A stretch of 8,063 nucleotides of DNA, from positions 1 through 8,063 of the forward strand of contig JASEIZ010000090.1 in NCBI GenBank assembly GCA_030017395.1. Direction: 5' to 3'. The notes beneath the pieces were generated by a model. It was not told the origin of the DNA. It saw nothing but the letters and a program-made list of their open reading frames with translations, and made no database searches. Origin of the DNA: Desulfobacterales bacterium. Its GTDB lineage: Bacteria; Desulfobacterota; Desulfobacteria; Desulfobacterales; ETH-SRB1. A program made the translations under genes and the position numbers. Below are positions 5,690 through 8,063 of the stretch, one piece after another; within the stretch, counting starts at the first letter, position 1, and each line of letters starts with the position of its first letter.

Positions 5690-6093
5690 TGAAGCTCGGC
5701 CTTCAATTAAACAGAAAGGCTCGCATTGAAATGCTTCCCCTTATTGATATTGTTTTTCTGGTTCTGGTGTTTTTCATATATGCAATGCTATCTATGGCCG
5801 TGCATCGCGGCTTGCCGGTTACCCTTCCTTTATCTTCAACCGCAAAGATCGATAAAACAATAGTTTTATCTGTTACAGTTAAAGCAGATGGAACGGTTTT
5901 TGTTGATAAAAAACCAGTTTCTCTGGATAGTTTAATGGAAGAATTAAAGGAAGCGGTTAAAAGTGATAATAATGCCGGCGTTCTTCTTTTTGCAGATCGC
6001 TACCTGTCATATCAGAAACTTTTTAATATCATGGATTGTATCAGAATGGCAGGTATAACTAAAATTTCTCTTCAGGCAGAGGCTGACAACTAA
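5689..6093 (+). CDS. exbD: ExbD/TolR-family motor subunit
   Basis: ExbD pairs with ExbB in the inner membrane, and its single membrane helix carries the proton-responsive aspartate. The 134-residue protein has a short cytoplasmic N-terminus and then MLPLIDIVFLVLVFFIYAML (15-34). Asp20 in this run corresponds to the essential Asp25 of E. coli ExbD. The periplasmic domain includes GVLLFADRYLSYQKLFNIMD (97-116) and CIRMAGITKISLQ, typical of the family. GGGAGGTGA precedes the ATG, which overlaps the exbB stop by one base. The tonB start follows two bases after its stop. Confidence 0.92.
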   Translation: MKLGLQLNRKARIEMLPLIDIVFLVLVFFIYAMLSMAVHRGLPVTLPLSSTAKIDKTIVLSVTVKADGTVFVDKKPVSLDSLMEELKEAVKSDNNAGVLLFADRYLSYQKLFNIMDCIRMAGITKISLQAEADN

Positions 6094-6095
6094 CC

Positions 6096-6764
6096 GTGAG
6101 ACCAATAATTTTTTCTGGTTTACTGGCGATCGGAATACATGGTTTGCTTTTAGGAGTAGAGTTTGATCGACTCAGGCAGAAGCATTTATATCAGCCGGAG
6201 AACAGAGCTATTACCATGACGCTGGCGTATATACAGCCACAGATAGTACAGACAAAACCGGTTGTAAAAAAATCTTTTGATGTGAGCATTGTAAGTCCGA
6301 AACAGCAGGAAAAACCTCTGATATCCAAAAAAAAAGTCATGGTTTCCGTTGAGCCTGAGAAAGCAACTTTTAATGAAGAACCTGAAACTCAAGAAGAGAT
6401 TATTTATCACGATTCTAATTCAACACATCAAAAAGCAGATGTTGAAGTTGCGATAGCCGTTGATATCAAGAAGAATACTCCTGTTGTTAGAAAGGCCTTC
6501 CCATTATACAGACTAAATCCGCCTCCAAAATATCCCAGGCCGGCAAGAAAAAGAGGTTATCAGGGCACTGTGGTTTTAGATGTTCTGGTTGATCAAAACG
6601 GAAGGGTAGGCGACCTTCGATTATTTACATCAAGCGGCCATTCAATCTTAGACAGAAAGGCAATGGAATCAGTAAAAGTGTGGCTTTTTGAGCCTGGAAT
6701 GAAAGGTGATAAAAAGCTTGATATGTGGGTTAGAGTGCCGGTCCGTTTTAGCCTTGTGAAATGA
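6096..6764 (+). CDS. tonB: TonB energy-transducing protein
   Basis: TonB spans the periplasm and contacts the TonB box of outer-membrane receptors, passing on energy from ExbB/ExbD. The start is a GTG two bases after the exbD stop, with only a distant GAGG upstream, so translation is probably coupled to exbD. The 222-residue protein has an N-terminal signal anchor AIGIHGLLLG (11-20), in which His15 matches the position of the conserved TonB membrane histidine. A charged linker follows (about 40-138, Lys/Glu/Val-rich with only scattered prolines). The C-terminal domain runs from NPPPKYPRPARKRGYQGTVV (141-160) to VRVPVRFSL (212-220). The linker lacks the long EP/KP repeats of enteric TonB. It ends 13 bases before the convergent downstream gene, with no terminator seen between them. 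Confidence 0.9.
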   Translation: MRPIIFSGLLAIGIHGLLLGVEFDRLRQKHLYQPENRAITMTLAYIQPQIVQTKPVVKKSFDVSIVSPKQQEKPLISKKKVMVSVEPEKATFNEEPETQEEIIYHDSNSTHQKADVEVAIAVDIKKNTPVVRKAFPLYRLNPPPKYPRPARKRGYQGTVVLDVLVDQNGRVGDLRLFTSSGHSILDRKAMESVKVWLFEPGMKGDKKLDMWVRVPVRFSLVK

Positions 6765-6777
6765 ATTATCTGAAAGT

Positions 6778-8063
6778 CTATAGAGTTACGAGTATTATGC
6801 GTAAATCCATAACATTTGTGTTTGTCGGATCGGTTATCAGCAGATCGCCAAGTTTTTGAAAAAAGTGATAAGAGTCGTTGTTTGTCAGAAAATGGCCGGG
6901 ATTAAGTCCCATGTCAACGGCTCTTGACAAAGTATTTGTATCAGCTATCGCTCCTGCGGCATTTGTGGGCCCGTCTGTGCCGTCTGTGCCCCCGCTTAGA
7001 ATAACAATATTTTTTGTGCCTGCAATGTCTATTGCTGCGGCCAGCGCAAATTCCTGATTTCTTCCTCCAAGACCTTCCCCCTTGATAGTTACAGTTGTTT
7101 CTCCGCCGGAAAGTATACACGCAGGCGAGGGAATTGGATTGCCTGTTTTAATGATTTCTTTGGCTATGGCGCTGAGAACATGCGCCACATGGGTTGTATC
7201 GCCCTGGATCATGGAGGAAAGAATAATAGTGTTATAACCAAGGCTTTTGGATTTTTTCTTTGCCGCTGTTATGGCTTCAATATTACTGCCTATAATTATA
7301 TTTCGTGCTTTTTCAAAAACCGGATCGTCTGTTTTGGGTGTTTCCGGCACCATGCCAGAAATCCCGTCTTTTATATGTTTTACAACAGATTTTGGCAATT
7401 TTTTTAGGATGTTGTATTTATCAATAATTTTCATGCAATCGTCGAAACCACTTGAATCCGGTACAGTAGGCCCTGATGCGATAACATCCGGATTATCACC
7501 GACAACGTCTGAAAGTATCAGCGATACGAGCGATGCAGGGTAGGCGGCTTGAGCCAGTCTTCCTCCTTTTATCATGGAAATATGCTTTCTTAACGTGTTA
7601 ATTTCGTGAATAGTTGCTCCGCAGGAAAGAAGTATTTTTATTGTATCCTGTTTGTCTTTTAATGTAAGGCCTGGTGAGGGGAGGGGAAGCAGGGCGGAAC
7701 CACCACCTGAAATAAGGCATAAAATCAGGTCGTTTTCACCTGCATTGTTTACAAGATCGATAATGGCTTTAGCGCCCTGTCGCCCGTTTTTATCAGGAAC
7801 AGGGTGCCCCGCCTCTATCAGTTTGATTCGAGCAAGTTTGCTTGTATGCCCGTATTTGACATTGATGATGCCCTTTGTAATCCTGTTTCCAAGAATGTTT
7901 TCTATTTCTGCGGTCATGGGGGCTGTTGCTTTTCCAGCCCCGATTACAAAGATATTTTTATACTCAGAAAGATCGTAACGCAGACCAGCGATAAAAAGAT
8001 GGTTGTTTTCAAGTCTGCAATATCTCTTTACAGCGATGCCTGGATCGACGGCACACAGCCCCG
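6778..8063 (-). CDS. Glycerate 2-kinase (MOFRL family), 5' end beyond window
   Basis: This enzyme family phosphorylates D-glycerate with ATP to 2-phosphoglycerate; members are often annotated as GckA, or as TtuD/hydroxypyruvate reductase. The minus-strand frame is open to the window edge. Upstream of the first visible ATG (7917) it continues for 48 codons with family-like sequence, including GLCAVDPGIAV, AGLRYDLSEYKNIFVIGAGK and ATAPM, so 7917 is an internal Met. About 427 residues are visible and perhaps 15-25 are missing. Motifs are LISGGGSALLPLPSPGLT (visible 117-134), LRKHISMIKGGRLA (157-170), and the C-terminal MOFRL domain with GGRNQEFAL (332-340) and TDGTDGPTNAAGA (359-371). It is functionally unrelated to B12, convergent with tonB, and its promoter is outside the window. 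Confidence 0.93.
   Translation of the reverse strand, partial: GLCAVDPGIAVKRYCRLENNHLFIAGLRYDLSEYKNIFVIGAGKATAPMTAEIENILGNRITKGIINVKYGHTSKLARIKLIEAGHPVPDKNGRQGAKAIIDLVNNAGENDLILCLISGGGSALLPLPSPGLTLKDKQDTIKILLSCGATIHEINTLRKHISMIKGGRLAQAAYPASLVSLILSDVVGDNPDVIASGPTVPDSSGFDDCMKIIDKYNILKKLPKSVVKHIKDGISGMVPETPKTDDPVFEKARNIIIGSNIEAITAAKKKSKSLGYNTIILSSMIQGDTTHVAHVLSAIAKEIIKTGNPIPSPACILSGGETTVTIKGEGLGGRNQEFALAAAIDIAGTKNIVILSGGTDGTDGPTNAAGAIADTNTLSRAVDMGLNPGHFLTNNDSYHFFQKLGDLLITDPTNTNVMDLRIILVTL

Noticed and set aside
1..8063. CRISPR array, tRNA or rRNA genes, or transposase genes
   Set aside because: No regularly spaced direct repeats, cloverleaf-like segments, rRNA-like sequence or transposase reading frames were seen on either strand.

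Overview
The window looks like chromosomal DNA from a Gram-negative bacterium. It encodes a TonB-dependent outer-membrane receptor with its own ExbB-ExbD-TonB energiser. The gene content, the style of the intergenic repeats and the MOFRL-type glycerate kinase would suit an anaerobic Desulfobacterota-like organism. That placement is inference from recall; no search was possible.

Layout, left to right: (1) 1-413 is non-coding, with a possible fragment of a dispersed repeat at the extreme left and a candidate sigma-70 promoter at 273-300. (2) cobT lies at 414-1496 on the plus strand. (3) 1497-2412 is a long regulatory leader. It holds a low-complexity inverted repeat, a cobalamin riboswitch (1680-2002) whose variable arm contains a ~140-bp palindromic repeat-like element, a strong intrinsic terminator (2091-2130), and a second, divergent cobalamin aptamer (2138-2372) just upstream of the next gene's ribosome binding site. 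(4) A plus-strand operon follows: btuB-like receptor, cobO, exbB, exbD, tonB (2413-6764). (5) The 3' part of a glycerate 2-kinase gene converges on tonB from the minus strand and runs off the right edge (6778-8063).

The genes form a vitamin B12 acquisition and conversion locus. The BtuB-like receptor would bring corrinoid across the outer membrane, powered by the ExbB/ExbD/TonB set made from the same transcript. CobO adds the upper adenosyl ligand, and CobT activates dimethylbenzimidazole for the lower ligand. The leader suggests B12 shuts off its own uptake at two successive checkpoints: transcription termination after aptamer 1 and translation initiation after aptamer 2. No inner-membrane BtuCDF transporter and no cobS/cobU lie in the window.

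The most unusual part is the leader: tandem, non-identical cobalamin riboswitches, the first carrying what looks like a mobile palindromic repeat inside a peripheral arm, apparently without loss of the conserved core.
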